A stretch of 36,498 bases of DNA, taken from NCBI GenBank assembly GCA_964440795.1, contig CAYTTQ010000021.1:1-36498 (forward strand). Reading direction: 5' to 3'. The first letter of the stretch is position 1. Every line of letters begins with the position of its first letter. The stretch comes from C00003060 sp964440795 (GTDB lineage Bacteria; Desulfobacterota; Desulfobacteria; Desulfobacterales; C00003060). The position numbers and the translations under genes are program-made. The notes under the pieces were generated by a model. It saw nothing but the letters and a program-made list of their open reading frames with translations, searched no databases and was not told the origin of the DNA. Below are positions 23,602 through 33,092 of the stretch, in pieces.

Positions 23602-24150
23602 CTAGGCACTGGGTTGTATCAGACCGAAATTTCCGTCCTTCAGGCGGTACAACACATTGATCTGCTCTGTTTCCGCATCGGCAAAAACCAAGAAATTGTC
23701 CTTGATCAAACGCATCTGCATTACCGCTTCCTCGACATCCATCGGCTTATATTCCACATTCTTGATCGTCATCAGCTTCGGCATGTCATCTTGCTCGGAT
23801 TCCGCCGGTTTATCTTGGTTCATCTGTTCGTTGGACAGGACCTTATATTTGGCCGACGTGGATCGTCGCTTCTTGAATTTATTCTTGTTCTTTTTTATTT
23901 GTTTATCGATTTTGTCCAGCGCCATATCAATCGCCGAATACATGTCCGACGTTTCCTCTCTGGCATTCACCATGAAGCCGTCCGCCTTGATATTGATCTC
24001 CGCAATATGACGAAACTTCTCAACCGTCAGGACGACGTTGGCCTGGGCGGCACTTTGTAGAAATTTGTCCAACCGGTCGAGCTTCTCAAATGCATACGCT
24101 CTCAAGGCCTCCGATGAATCCAAATTGATAAACGTCATGGCTTTTTGCAT
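23602..24150 (-). CDS. hpf: ribosome hibernation promoting factor, long form
   Basis: HPF binds the small ribosomal subunit and, in its long form, drives 100S dimer formation in stationary phase. The 182-residue product has an N-terminal beta-alpha domain (NLDSSEALRAYAFEKLDRL, DMYSAIDMALDKIDKQIKK), a basic linker, and the C-terminal dimerisation domain (KPMDVEEAVMQMRLIKDNFLVFADAETEQINVLYRLKDG, residues about 137-175). Length marks it as the long type. Only one base separates its ATG from the rpoN stop. Confidence 0.95.
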   Translation of the reverse strand: MQKAMTFINLDSSEALRAYAFEKLDRLDKFLQSAAQANVVLTVEKFRHIAEINIKADGFMVNAREETSDMYSAIDMALDKIDKQIKKNKNKFKKRRSTSAKYKVLSNEQMNQDKPAESEQDDMPKLMTIKNVEYKPMDVEEAVMQMRLIKDNFLVFADAETEQINVLYRLKDGNFGLIQPSA

Positions 24151-24151
24151 A

Positions 24152-25600
24152 TTAATAACGTCCCCCTTGTATCCGCTTGCGTTTGTTGGACGGTAACACC
24201 CGTAACATCTCCCTATACTTGGCGACGGTTCTACGCGCCACGTTAATGTTTGATTGTTTCAATATTTCAACCATTTTCCGGTCGCTGTACGGCTTAGCAG
24301 GGTTTTCGGATTGCACCAGTTGAAGGATTTTTTCCTTTACACTCGCGGAAGCGATGGCATCTCCATCCAACCGGTGAATAGAGCTGTTGAAAAAGAATTT
24401 CAACTCGAAGGTCCCTTGCGGGGTATGGACGTATTTGTTGGTCGTCACTCGGCTGACCGTCGACTCATGCATGCCGATATCTTCAGCCACGTCCCTAAGC
24501 ACCATCGGCTTCAAATGAGACAAACCACGCTCGAAGAACCCCCGTTGAAATCGAACAATACTCTCGACAACCTTATATATGGTCCGTTGACGCTGATGGA
24601 TGCTACGAATTAACCAGACTGCCGACCTTAGCTTGTTTTGTATGTAATCTTTGGCGTTATTGGAAACCGCCCCTCCCTTACTCAACGCATTTTTGTAAAA
24701 AGAGCTGACCCGCAGCTTGGGCATGCCGTCTTCGTTCAGGACAATGACGAATTCGTCACCCAGTTTATGCACAAAGACATCCGGGCTGATGTAAACGGGA
24801 TCTTCTTCGCTGAACAGGCGCCCTGGTCTGGGCTCCATTTGTGTAATCACATCGATAGAGGCGAACACCTCATCCAGGGACACGCCTAGGGCATGGCTAA
24901 TGGCTTTATAGTTTTTATTCTCTAAATGCTTGAAATGATTCTGGATAATATGAACGACCAGGGAATCTCCCAACTGCAAATGCTTGGCTTGAATGAGCAG
25001 ACATTCTTTTAGATCCCGGGCGCAAACTCCCACCGGATCAAAGGCCTGCATTTTTCCCAACACGTCTTCCACCCGGGAAGACTCGGTCCCGGTTAGCGCC
25101 GCAATTTCCTCCACGGTCGCCTGCAAATAGCCGTCCGAATCCAAATTGCCGATAATGGCAGAACCAATACTTTCGTCGATTTCATCCGGGTTGGACAAAA
25201 GCAACTGCCAAGAAAGGTGACTGACCAATGACTGGCGCCGGGACAAAAAACTTTCGTATTCAGGCGTTTCACGCTCTTCGGGTTCGTAGTGGACCGCACC
25301 CGACGAACTATACTCACCCAAATAATTAGCCCAATCAATGTCTTGACGCGCTTTTTCTTCAACAGTGACCGGCTTGGCATCCTCGACGGCCGACGACGAT
25401 GCGGAATCCCGACGGTCATCTTGACCATCCGACTGATCTTCCGAAACTTCCTCCAGAACGGGATTGTCCACCATTTCCTGGTTGATCACATCCAGCAATT
25501 CAAACCGTGACAATTGCAGCAGCTTAATCGCCTGCTGGAGCTGCGGCGTCATCACCAATTGTTGTGTCAAACGCAACTGCTGTCGAAGTTCCAATACCAT
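24152..25600 (-). CDS. rpoN: RNA polymerase sigma-54 factor
   Basis: RpoN directs RNA polymerase to -24/-12 promoters that need an enhancer-binding ATPase. The 482-residue product has the glutamine- and leucine-rich activator region I (LRQQLRLTQQLVMTPQLQQA), an acidic region II, the core-binding domain, a helix-turn-helix (GMHESTVSRVTTNKYV) and the RpoN box ARRTVAKYR near the C-terminus. Length is normal. It lies between lptB and hpf, the standard proteobacterial order. PilR and two candidate sigma-54 promoters are in this window. Confidence 0.97.
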   Translation of the reverse strand: MVLELRQQLRLTQQLVMTPQLQQAIKLLQLSRFELLDVINQEMVDNPVLEEVSEDQSDGQDDRRDSASSSAVEDAKPVTVEEKARQDIDWANYLGEYSSSGAVHYEPEERETPEYESFLSRRQSLVSHLSWQLLLSNPDEIDESIGSAIIGNLDSDGYLQATVEEIAALTGTESSRVEDVLGKMQAFDPVGVCARDLKECLLIQAKHLQLGDSLVVHIIQNHFKHLENKNYKAISHALGVSLDEVFASIDVITQMEPRPGRLFSEEDPVYISPDVFVHKLGDEFVIVLNEDGMPKLRVSSFYKNALSKGGAVSNNAKDYIQNKLRSAVWLIRSIHQRQRTIYKVVESIVRFQRGFFERGLSHLKPMVLRDVAEDIGMHESTVSRVTTNKYVHTPQGTFELKFFFNSSIHRLDGDAIASASVKEKILQLVQSENPAKPYSDRKMVEILKQSNINVARRTVAKYREMLRVLPSNKRKRIQGGRY

Positions 25601-25654
25601 TCTTACACACTCTTACTTGAGGGATTGATCAAGTTGCATCTTCAATTTCACCTA

Positions 25655-26377
25655 TCACAACCGAAAGCGCTCGCCCAGATAGATTTCCTTTGCCACGTTG
25701 CTGGAAGCAACCACCTCAGGCGTGCCGGTTTCAATTATCACGCCTTCATTCAATATACAAGCCCGGTCACAAACCCCCAAGGTCTCCCGCACGTTGTGGT
25801 CTGATATCACCACGCCAATTCCTTTGTCTTTCAACTGTTCGATTATTTTTTGGATATCGATCACCGCTATGGGATCGATACCGGCGAAAGGCTCATCAAG
25901 CAGAACAAACGACGGCTCACTCACCAACGCCCTCGAGATCTCCACCCGCCGGCGTTCTCCTCCTGACAGGGCATATCCCTTCTGTTTAGCCAGATGACCA
26001 ATATTGAGTTCTCCGAGAAGCTCGGCCAACCGTTGGGCACGTTGAGACTTTGACAGGGGTAATGTTTCCAAAATGGCCAATATATTTTCCTCAACCGTAA
26101 GCTTGCGAAACACCGAGGCCTCTTGAGGTAAATATGCCACCCCTTTGCGGGCTCTTTGATACATGGGGTATCTGGTAATATCCTCACCGTTTAAGATGAC
26201 GTGACCAGAGTCCGGTCTCACAAAGCCCACGATCATATAAAATGTCGTTGTCTTGCCGGCACCGTTGGGGCCCAACAACCCCACGATGCTTCCGCTGTCA
26301 ACTTCCATACTGACCTGATTGACAACCCGCTTACCCTTATAACTTTTGACCAAGTCTTGCGCTTTTAAGGTTGTCAT
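25655..26377 (-). CDS. lptB: LPS export ABC transporter ATPase LptB
   Basis: LptB powers extraction of lipopolysaccharide from the inner membrane with LptF and LptG. The 240-residue product has Walker A GPNGAGKTT, Q-loop YLPQEASVF, signature LSGGERRRVEI, Walker B FVLLDEPFAGIDP and the switch His in VVISDHNV. Length is normal. It lies between lptA (79 bp upstream) and rpoN on the minus strand. Confidence 0.96.
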   Translation of the reverse strand: MTTLKAQDLVKSYKGKRVVNQVSMEVDSGSIVGLLGPNGAGKTTTFYMIVGFVRPDSGHVILNGEDITRYPMYQRARKGVAYLPQEASVFRKLTVEENILAILETLPLSKSQRAQRLAELLGELNIGHLAKQKGYALSGGERRRVEISRALVSEPSFVLLDEPFAGIDPIAVIDIQKIIEQLKDKGIGVVISDHNVRETLGVCDRACILNEGVIIETGTPEVVASSNVAKEIYLGERFRL

Positions 26378-26456
26378 TTTAAGTCCAAGTCAGCTCCAAG
26401 CCGGCTCCACAAGACCTCGGCATGGCAACGCTTGCTCGCCTTCCAGCCCGACATGC

Positions 26457-27023
26457 CTAGTCTATCAATCCCCCTTCCTCTTGGGTATAAAAAGTAGCCT
26501 TCACCCTGTCATTCTCTCCGCTTTCCACGACGGTCCTGCCTTCATTCCGATAAAGGGTGATACGACCGCCTTGAACAAAGTTATCTCCCGACCAAACCTT
26601 CGGTTCTCCCCCTGAAAGGACCAATATTTTATCTTGTGCCGTATAAACCGCTTTCTGGGCGGTCGCGGTCTTTGACTCACCGTCGAAGACGATCTTCACA
26701 TTTCCTTCGGCAACCATCTTATCGATCTTCCCGGCCGCTTCGGACTTCTCATCGGCAGGTCGGTAATAAACCTTCAGGCTGTCCGCCCAAATCTTCCCAT
26801 CGTCCTGGGTGGCTTCCACATTCCCCGTAAAGTTGACCCATCTTCCCTTCTGATCCGAATCGACTCGTTGGGAGGTAATCCGTACCGGCGAAGACTGAGA
26901 CGCCTTGTCGGTCCCACTGTCTGCTTCTTCAGCATACCCAATATCCAAAGATACTACACTCAGCCCCAACAATAAAGCAAATAGCCATGACCCGAAAACG
27001 GGTACAAACGTCATCTTCGCCAT
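26457..27023 (-). CDS. lptA: LPS transport periplasmic protein LptA (OstA-like)
   Basis: LptA forms the periplasmic bridge that carries LPS from LptC to LptD. The 188-residue product has an N-terminal hydrophobic signal (GSWLFALLLGLSVVSL, probable cleavage near GYA) and then repeated beta-strand units of the OstA type (RVDSDQKGRWVNFTGNVEA, KIWADSLKVYY, MVAEGNVKIVF). It starts 18 bp after lptC. The match is by fold-type pattern and context more than by single catalytic residues. Confidence 0.9.
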   Translation of the reverse strand: MAKMTFVPVFGSWLFALLLGLSVVSLDIGYAEEADSGTDKASQSSPVRITSQRVDSDQKGRWVNFTGNVEATQDDGKIWADSLKVYYRPADEKSEAAGKIDKMVAEGNVKIVFDGESKTATAQKAVYTAQDKILVLSGGEPKVWSGDNFVQGGRITLYRNEGRTVVESGENDRVKATFYTQEEGGLID

Positions 27024-27041
27024 TATCTCTGTCCCGATAAA

Positions 27042-27617
27042 TCAAGAGCCGACAAATACCATCTCCGGCCTATCAAAAACGGCCCTCACTTCCCCCCAAA
27101 TCGACCCTTCCTTTCTGGAAAGGGAAAACCGCATGGAGTTCCCGGCCAAGGTCAGGCCTTCATCCTCTATGGTTACGGGGGTATCCGTAAATACGCAGCG
27201 ATTCTCGTGATCGTAATGCAGCGTTTTCGTTTTTAGCGTTCGTGATCCGGCGGCCACCACTACGTTGCCCGACACCTCGATATCCATACTGTCTGTATAG
27301 AGTACACCGCTATCCCCGGTAACATGAACGGTTTCACCGTCTTGACCAAAAAACCGCACCGAAACCTCCTCAAGTAAGGTGCGGTTTCGAGCCTTTTGAT
27401 ATCGTGCCGAACCGGCATCAAGCGACCACTCGCGAACACCGTCTCTCTTGGCGACATGGTGTATGGAACTGAGCCGTGTGTTGCTGAGGTCATCACCTAA
27501 TTCCGTCAGCATCGCCTCAGGTCCCCGGCTGACATCCAACCCCCTGAGCAACAGAACCACCAAGCCGCCAACAACCAACAGAAAAGCGGCAAAAACAATC
27601 AGTCGTATTTTAAACAC
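27042..27617 (-). CDS. lptC: LPS export protein LptC
   Basis: LptC is a bitopic inner-membrane protein that hands LPS to LptA. The 191-residue product has one N-terminal membrane helix (LIVFAAFLLVVGGLVVLLL) and a periplasmic beta-rich domain (LEEVSVRFFGQDGETVHVTG, MDIEVSGNVVVAA). The start is a GTG with GGGGTG about seven bases upstream, and it overlaps the kdsA stop by 8 bp, so the two are probably translated together. Confidence 0.9.
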   Translation of the reverse strand: MFKIRLIVFAAFLLVVGGLVVLLLRGLDVSRGPEAMLTELGDDLSNTRLSSIHHVAKRDGVREWSLDAGSARYQKARNRTLLEEVSVRFFGQDGETVHVTGDSGVLYTDSMDIEVSGNVVVAAGSRTLKTKTLHYDHENRCVFTDTPVTIEDEGLTLAGNSMRFSLSRKEGSIWGEVRAVFDRPEMVFVGS

Positions 27618-28464
27618 GCAAATTCACCCCGTCGTTTGAATCAGGCAAGCTAACGGCTTTCCCGATGGCGACCAGCTGTACCAAGATCTCCTTCAAGTCC
27701 GATAAAGCAACGGAATTCGGACCGTCACACCGGGCCTTGTCCGGACTCGGATGGACCTCAAGAAAGATGCCATCCACTCCCGCGGCCATGGCGGCTCTGG
27801 CCAAAACCGGGACAAACTCTCTTTGCCCACCGGATGCACATCCCGCCCCTCCGGGGAGCTGTACACTGTGGGTGGCATCAAATATCACCGGTCTGCCGAG
27901 GCGTCTCATGATGGCCACCCCCCGAAAATCGACAACCAGGTTATGGTAACCAAAGCTATTGCCCCGTTCTGTCAGCAGGACCTGATCATTACCCCTGGAA
28001 ACGACCTTTTCCACAACATGTGTCACATCCCCGGGCGCCAGGAACTGCCCCTTTTTGATATTGACCGGCTTGCCGACGTCAGAAACCGCATAGATGAAAT
28101 CCGTCTGGCGGCACAGGAATGCCGGTATCTGTATAACATCCAACACTTGCGCAGCAGGGGCGATCTCCGTATGGGCATGAACGTCGGAAATGACGGGAAC
28201 GCCTGCTTCGGCCTTCACCCGGGCGATAATTTCCAACCCTTTAGCGGGACCGGGACCCCGATAAGAAGTCCCCGACGTCCGATTTGCCTTATCATAGGAG
28301 GTCTTGAATATGAAGGGGATGTCAAGCTCGCTGGTAAGTTCTTTTAAAAATGTGGCAACCCCGAGCGTAGTCTCATAGTCTTCGATGACGCATGGCCCTG
28401 CAATCAACACCGGTGGGGCTCCCGGCCCAATGTCTATTCCTGCCACATTAACAATATGTTGCAT
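27610..28464 (-). CDS. kdsA: 3-deoxy-8-phosphooctulonate synthase (Kdo-8-P synthase)
   Basis: KdsA condenses arabinose 5-phosphate with phosphoenolpyruvate to Kdo-8-phosphate, the precursor of the LPS inner core sugar. The 284-residue product shows FKTSYDKANRTS, IQIPAFLCRQTD, NIKKGQFLAPGD, LTERGNSFGYHN and DATHSVQLPGG. The motif AGPCVIED carries the cysteine of the metal-dependent class (as in Aquifex), where the E. coli enzyme has Asn. It heads the minus-strand block; lptC follows directly, with no kdsC phosphatase gene between them. Confidence 0.96.
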   Translation of the reverse strand: MQHIVNVAGIDIGPGAPPVLIAGPCVIEDYETTLGVATFLKELTSELDIPFIFKTSYDKANRTSGTSYRGPGPAKGLEIIARVKAEAGVPVISDVHAHTEIAPAAQVLDVIQIPAFLCRQTDFIYAVSDVGKPVNIKKGQFLAPGDVTHVVEKVVSRGNDQVLLTERGNSFGYHNLVVDFRGVAIMRRLGRPVIFDATHSVQLPGGAGCASGGQREFVPVLARAAMAAGVDGIFLEVHPSPDKARCDGPNSVALSDLKEILVQLVAIGKAVSLPDSNDGVNLRV

Positions 28465-28661
28465 GCTATATCCATGCCATCATGGCAACTTCGACGTCCG
28501 TTTTCAGCCTAAGACATAAACAATTATACATTTTTTTACCTTAGACTTAAGAAAATGTCAAGAATCCTTGGCGGTCCCGGTAGGGCAACCAATGGGCCTT
28601 GATTCTTGGAATACAAATTGTTATGTTCACACAATTAAACAGAATCAGGGCAGGTAAATAG

Positions 28662-30053
28662 ATGGCAAGTGAAGAAAAATCCACCAGGAAAACCCACCGA
28701 GTCACCTTTATTCTAGGCGGTGTGGTTCTCGCTGTAGCCGCGATTTTCATAGTGACTCTGGCAGTCGACAGATTTGAGGCGAACGCCCCGCGTTTCGAAC
28801 TGACGCCCCCTGTCGAGTCAATCGGTGTGACCCACACCCTCGAAGGACTCGCCCTCGACGAAGGCAGTGGGCTGAAAAAGCTCTGGATTGCCATCTTACA
28901 GGGGGAAAACGAAGTGGTACTCCTGGATAAGACATTTGAATCCAACGGATGGCTTGGAGAGGGGCCGGTTCATAAATATGACGTCTCCTTGCCCATTGAC
29001 CTGAAGGGCCATGGGTTCTCAAACGGTACCGCCATCCTCAGGGTGAACCTGTCCGATTATTCTTATCGCCGTTGGTGGGACGGAAACCGAACCTATGAAG
29101 AGTTTCCCATCGTCATCGACACGGTGCCCCCTGAAATAACCGTACTGTCCAGACAACACAACCTCAACCAAGGCGGAAGCGGCCTGGTTGTTTACGCCTT
29201 ATCCGAGCCGGTCGATTCAACCGGCATATGGGTGGGCGACCGTTTTTTCGACGGTCAGTCCGGATATTTCAGCCAACCGGACAGATACATCGCCTTCTTC
29301 GCACTTCCCCACACCATGGGGGCGCAAACCCAGCTCTACGTATCGGCGACCGATCAGGCTGGAAACACGTCCAAACGAGGGATATCGTACTACATCAACG
29401 AAAAAGTCTTTCCGGAAGACACCCTCTATATCTCAGATCGGTTCCTTCGACAGAAGATGCCCGAATTCGACTCGCTTTCTCTGCCCGGACCGCCTGCGGA
29501 CTCTCTGCTGGACAAATTTTTGGTCGTGAATCGTGATTTGCGGGCCGCCAATTATAAAACCGTCCAAGAGGTGTGCGAAAAGAGCGACCCTAAAAAGTAC
29601 TGGACGGGCAGCTTTACGAGGCTGCCCGGATCGGCACGGAAAGCCGGGTTTGCCGATCGTCGCAGTTACGTCTACAATGGAAAGACATTGGACAATCAAC
29701 TGCACTTGGGCGTCGATTTGGCTTCTACCGCCCGCTCGCCGGTTCCGGCGTCCAACACGGGTCGGGTCTGTTTTGCCGGCGGTTTGGGTATCTACGGGAA
29801 GACCGTCATTATCGACCACGGATTTTCTCTTTTCAGCATGTACGGACACTTGAGTCGGGTGAACGTGGTTTTAGACCAAATGGTGACAAAGGGAGATATC
29901 ATCGGCTTGACCGGCACCACGGGTATGGCCGGCGGTGATCATCTCCATTTTTCCATGTTGGTACACGATACATTTGTGAACCCTATCGAGTGGTGGGACG
30001 AAAACTGGATCAATCACAACATCACCGACAAACTGACCCACCTCACACAATGA
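28662..30053 (+). CDS. membrane-anchored M23 (LytM-like) peptidase family protein
   Basis: The 463-residue product has one N-terminal membrane helix (residues about 13-36), a large periplasmic beta-rich region containing the Ig-like segment around VIDTVPPEITVLS and SATDQAGNTS, and a C-terminal peptidase domain. Zinc-binding residues are present: His348 and Asp352 in HLGVDLAS, and His427/His429 in GDHLHFSM. It would cut peptidoglycan cross-links or activate amidases in the periplasm. AGG lies seven bases before the ATG. It is transcribed away from kdsA and followed closely by the DUF39 gene. Confidence 0.88.
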   Translation: MASEEKSTRKTHRVTFILGGVVLAVAAIFIVTLAVDRFEANAPRFELTPPVESIGVTHTLEGLALDEGSGLKKLWIAILQGENEVVLLDKTFESNGWLGEGPVHKYDVSLPIDLKGHGFSNGTAILRVNLSDYSYRRWWDGNRTYEEFPIVIDTVPPEITVLSRQHNLNQGGSGLVVYALSEPVDSTGIWVGDRFFDGQSGYFSQPDRYIAFFALPHTMGAQTQLYVSATDQAGNTSKRGISYYINEKVFPEDTLYISDRFLRQKMPEFDSLSLPGPPADSLLDKFLVVNRDLRAANYKTVQEVCEKSDPKKYWTGSFTRLPGSARKAGFADRRSYVYNGKTLDNQLHLGVDLASTARSPVPASNTGRVCFAGGLGIYGKTVIIDHGFSLFSMYGHLSRVNVVLDQMVTKGDIIGLTGTTGMAGGDHLHFSMLVHDTFVNPIEWWDENWINHNITDKLTHLTQ

Positions 30054-30078
30054 GGGCCGGCAAAGACAAGGAGATACG

Positions 30079-31251
30079 ATGGCAAAAGGGCACAAAATCA
30101 ACAAAACCATCCAGTCGATCAACCAGAAGATTAAGGACGGCAAGGTCGTGGTTGCAACCGCAGAGGAAATCATCGATATCGTAAAAGACAAGGGTGCCGT
30201 CAAGGCGGCCGAGCAGGTGGATATCGTCACCACCGGCACCTTTGCTCCCATGTGCTCTTCCGGGGCCTTTATTAACTTCGGCCAGTCCCAGCCGGGGATA
30301 AAGGCTTCAGGCGTATTGTTGAATAACGTTCCCGCTTATGGCGGCCTGGCCGCCGTGGATGCGTTCATCGGGGCCACCGAACTGTGCAAGGAAGACCCCT
30401 TGAATCGGGTGCATCCGGGAGAATTCAAGTACGGGGGAGGACACGTGATTCAGGACCTGGTGGCGGGCAAGACGGTACGCCTGGAAGCAACTGCTTATGG
30501 CACGGATTGTTATCCGAACCGGGCCTTTGAAAAGGACATTACGCTCAAGAAACTTCCCATGGCCACGCTGTGCAACCCGCGAAACGGGTACCAAAACTAC
30601 AATTGCGCCATTAACATAACGGATAAGACCATTTATACCTATATGGGGACATTGAAACCCCACATAGGCAACGCCAACTATTGCAGTGCGGGACAACTGA
30701 GTCCCCTGATGAATGATCCCTATTACAAGACCATCGGCATCGGCACCCGCATCTTTCTCGGTGGCGGCCAAGGCTTTGTGACCTGGCACGGGACGCAACA
30801 CAAGCCCAAGGTAAAACGCACAAAAGGGGGCGTACCCATGTCCCCGGCAGGCACCCTCTGGGTGACCGGAGACCTTAAGAAGATGAGCCACAAATGGCTG
30901 GTGGGAGTGAGTATTCAGGGATACGGCAGCTCGCTGGCTGTCGGTCTCGGCGTCCCCATACCTGTGTTGAACGAAGAAATCGTTAAATATACGGCTGTAA
31001 CGGACGATGAGATATTCACGCAGATTGTCGATTACGGTAAAGACTACCCACAAGGCAATTCCAAGACCTACGGCACCGTTAGTTACGGTCAGCTCAAAAG
31101 CGGCATGATTCAAATCAACGGCCAGGACGTGCCGACGGTCCCCCTATCGAGTGTGGTACGAGCACGAGAAATTGCGGAAACACTTAAACGATGGATACAA
31201 AACGGTAAATTCATGTTGGGAGAACCTCAGGAACTGCTTCCCATATCCTGA
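30079..31251 (+). CDS. homocysteine biosynthesis protein (DUF39 / HcyBio family)
   Basis: The 390-residue product matches the DUF39 family along its length, e.g. VDIVTTGTFAPMCSSGAFIN, NNVPAYGGLAAVDAFIG, GGGHVIQDLVAGK, GIGTRIFLGGGQGFV and SPAGTLWVTGDLK. Members in methanogens and sulfate reducers are implicated in making homocysteine from aspartate semialdehyde and sulfide. The conserved cysteine of APMCSSG is present. The ferredoxin/NIL-type partner gene often found beside it is absent here. It starts 25 bp after the M23 gene, so they may be co-transcribed. Confidence 0.9.
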   Translation: MAKGHKINKTIQSINQKIKDGKVVVATAEEIIDIVKDKGAVKAAEQVDIVTTGTFAPMCSSGAFINFGQSQPGIKASGVLLNNVPAYGGLAAVDAFIGATELCKEDPLNRVHPGEFKYGGGHVIQDLVAGKTVRLEATAYGTDCYPNRAFEKDITLKKLPMATLCNPRNGYQNYNCAINITDKTIYTYMGTLKPHIGNANYCSAGQLSPLMNDPYYKTIGIGTRIFLGGGQGFVTWHGTQHKPKVKRTKGGVPMSPAGTLWVTGDLKKMSHKWLVGVSIQGYGSSLAVGLGVPIPVLNEEIVKYTAVTDDEIFTQIVDYGKDYPQGNSKTYGTVSYGQLKSGMIQINGQDVPTVPLSSVVRAREIAETLKRWIQNGKFMLGEPQELLPIS

Positions 31252-31307
31252 TTGAGGGGCTTATTTTTCCCTGCAAATCGTTACACCGGGAAAGGAATCG
31301 AATCGAC

Positions 31308-31958
31308 TTGAAAGACCCTAAAGACCCGAAGGAAACAGAAGATTCCGTAACGCCTCGAAAGAGCGTTTTACGGGAGTATGCAGAGGCCATCCTTGTGGCC
31401 GTCGTCCTGGCCTTGTTCATCAGAACGTTTGTGGTGCAGGCCTTTAAGATCCCTTCAGGGTCTATGAAGCCGACCCTGCTGGTAGGGGACCATATCCTGG
31501 TAAACAAGTTCATTTACGGTGTGAAGTTGCCTTTTTTGGACACCACGTTGATTCCCATCTCAGAACCCAAACGCGGAGATATCGTGGTCTTTAAATTTCC
31601 CGAAGATCCCGACAAGGATTTTATAAAGCGGGTGATAGGGGTCGAAGGGGACACCGTTGAAATCCGAGACAAAAAAGTCTATCTCAATGGAAAGCCCATG
31701 GATGACCCCCACGGTACCCATTTGGACCCCCGTGTCATCCCCGGCAGGGCTAGACCGAGGGACAACTTCGGCCCTATCAAGGTACCCCCGGACTCCCTGT
31801 TCGTGATGGGAGATAACCGGGATCATAGTTACGATAGCCGCTTTTGGAAATTCGTCGACCTGTCCAAAGTAAAAGGGAAGGCGTTTATTGTATACTGGTC
31901 ATGGAATGGTCCGGATTCGGATGTCAGATGGTCCCGGCTGGGTGATATCATCCAGTAG
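31308..31958 (+). CDS. lepB: signal peptidase I
   Basis: LepB removes signal peptides from exported proteins at the outer face of the inner membrane. The 216-residue product has one membrane helix (about residues 24-42, AEAILVAVVLALFIRTFVV), catalytic Ser52 in IPSGSMKPTLL and catalytic Lys107 in DKDFIKRVIG, then the family motif GDNRDHSYDSRFW. The start is TTG, with AAAGGA about 12 bases upstream. It is short, with a single N-terminal helix as in many non-enteric bacteria. Confidence 0.95.
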   Translation: MKDPKDPKETEDSVTPRKSVLREYAEAILVAVVLALFIRTFVVQAFKIPSGSMKPTLLVGDHILVNKFIYGVKLPFLDTTLIPISEPKRGDIVVFKFPEDPDKDFIKRVIGVEGDTVEIRDKKVYLNGKPMDDPHGTHLDPRVIPGRARPRDNFGPIKVPPDSLFVMGDNRDHSYDSRFWKFVDLSKVKGKAFIVYWSWNGPDSDVRWSRLGDIIQ

Positions 31959-32088
31959 GTAGTCGGATCGGATCGCCCTGTTTTTCGCCTTGACTTTTGC
32001 AAATTTTGAGTGGTATAGGATTTTCGGCCTTGGGGCCACGGAGGTTCATCACTTGAATGTGCATATCCGCAATATCACTGTAGAGGGC

Positions 32089-32127
32089 AAAAGCCTCTTC
32101 ACCTATTGGTGTTAGAGGCTTTTTTTT
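32089..32127 (+). terminator. strong rho-independent terminator between lepB and pyrB
   Basis: AAAAGCCTCT (32089-32098) pairs with AGAGGCTTTT (32114-32123), and the inner ACC/GGT can also pair. Eight T residues follow the GGC. It ends transcription from lepB; pyrB starts 33 bp later, so its promoter must lie within or very near this region. Confidence 0.85.
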
Positions 32128-32159
32128 GTGTTGATCAGCCCTTAGGAAATACGTTCGCA

Positions 32160-33092
32160 ATGACAAAGGTAAAGTTCGAGAAGAAGGATCTTTTGGACAT
32201 CGAAAGTCTCTCTGAGAAGGACATTACGCTCATTTTGGACACGGCCGAATCCCTGAAAGAGATATCCGACCGTCCGATAAAAAAGGTGCCTACCCTGCGG
32301 GGAAAAACGATCGTCCACTTTTTTCATGAACCGAGCACCAGAACCCGAACCTCTTTCGAAATCGCAGCCAAACGCCTTAGCGCGGATACCGTCAGTATTT
32401 CCACTGGGACCAGCAGCATTGCAAAGGGAGAAACACTGGCCGATACGGCCAGAAATCTCGAGGCCATGAGTCCCGATGCCATCGTTCTCCGGCACGGGTC
32501 GGCCGGCGCGCCACACATGCTGGCGCGGCTGGTCAGAAGTTCAGTAATTAACGCCGGCGACGGGATGCACGCCCATCCGACTCAGGCCTTGCTCGACATG
32601 TTGACCATAAGGCAAAGAAAAGGGCGGTTAAAAGGCCTCAGAGTGGTCATCGCGGGAGACATCGCCCATAGCCGCGTCGCTCGGTCGGATATTGTCGGGT
32701 TGACCAAGATGGGAGCCCGGGTTCACGTGGTCGGCCCCCCCACCATGATTCCGATCGGAACGGAGACACTGGACGTTACGGTAGGCCACGACATCGGCCG
32801 AGCGGTTAAGTCCGCCGACGTCATTATCATGCTGCGCATCCAGAAGGAACGCCAGCAGGCGCTGTTGTTCCCTTCAGACAGGGAATACGCCCAATTCTTT
32901 GGACTCAATCGGCAGGTCATGTCCAAGGCCAAGCCGAACGTACTTATCATGCACCCGGGGCCTATTAACAGAGGGGTGGAGCTGGCTCCGGAAGTCGCCG
33001 ATGGGCCCTATTCCGTCATTTTGGAACAGGTCACCAACGGGGTCGCCGTACGCATGGCTATTTTGTATCTTCTCCTGGGAGGACCGCGGTGA
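32160..33092 (+). CDS. pyrB: aspartate carbamoyltransferase, catalytic subunit
   Basis: PyrB makes N-carbamoyl-L-aspartate from carbamoyl phosphate and aspartate in pyrimidine synthesis. The 310-residue product shows the carbamoyl phosphate site HEPSTRTRTSFE, then SSIAKGETLADT, HPTQALLD and the C-terminal HPGPINRGVELAPEV. I chose ATG 32160 (protein starts MTKVKFEKKD), with AGGAAA upstream. An upstream start at 32106 would fall inside the terminator hairpin. No pyrI regulatory subunit gene is adjacent. It overlaps pyrC by 4 bp (GTGA). Confidence 0.97.
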   Translation: MTKVKFEKKDLLDIESLSEKDITLILDTAESLKEISDRPIKKVPTLRGKTIVHFFHEPSTRTRTSFEIAAKRLSADTVSISTGTSSIAKGETLADTARNLEAMSPDAIVLRHGSAGAPHMLARLVRSSVINAGDGMHAHPTQALLDMLTIRQRKGRLKGLRVVIAGDIAHSRVARSDIVGLTKMGARVHVVGPPTMIPIGTETLDVTVGHDIGRAVKSADVIIMLRIQKERQQALLFPSDREYAQFFGLNRQVMSKAKPNVLIMHPGPINRGVELAPEVADGPYSVILEQVTNGVAVRMAILYLLLGGPR

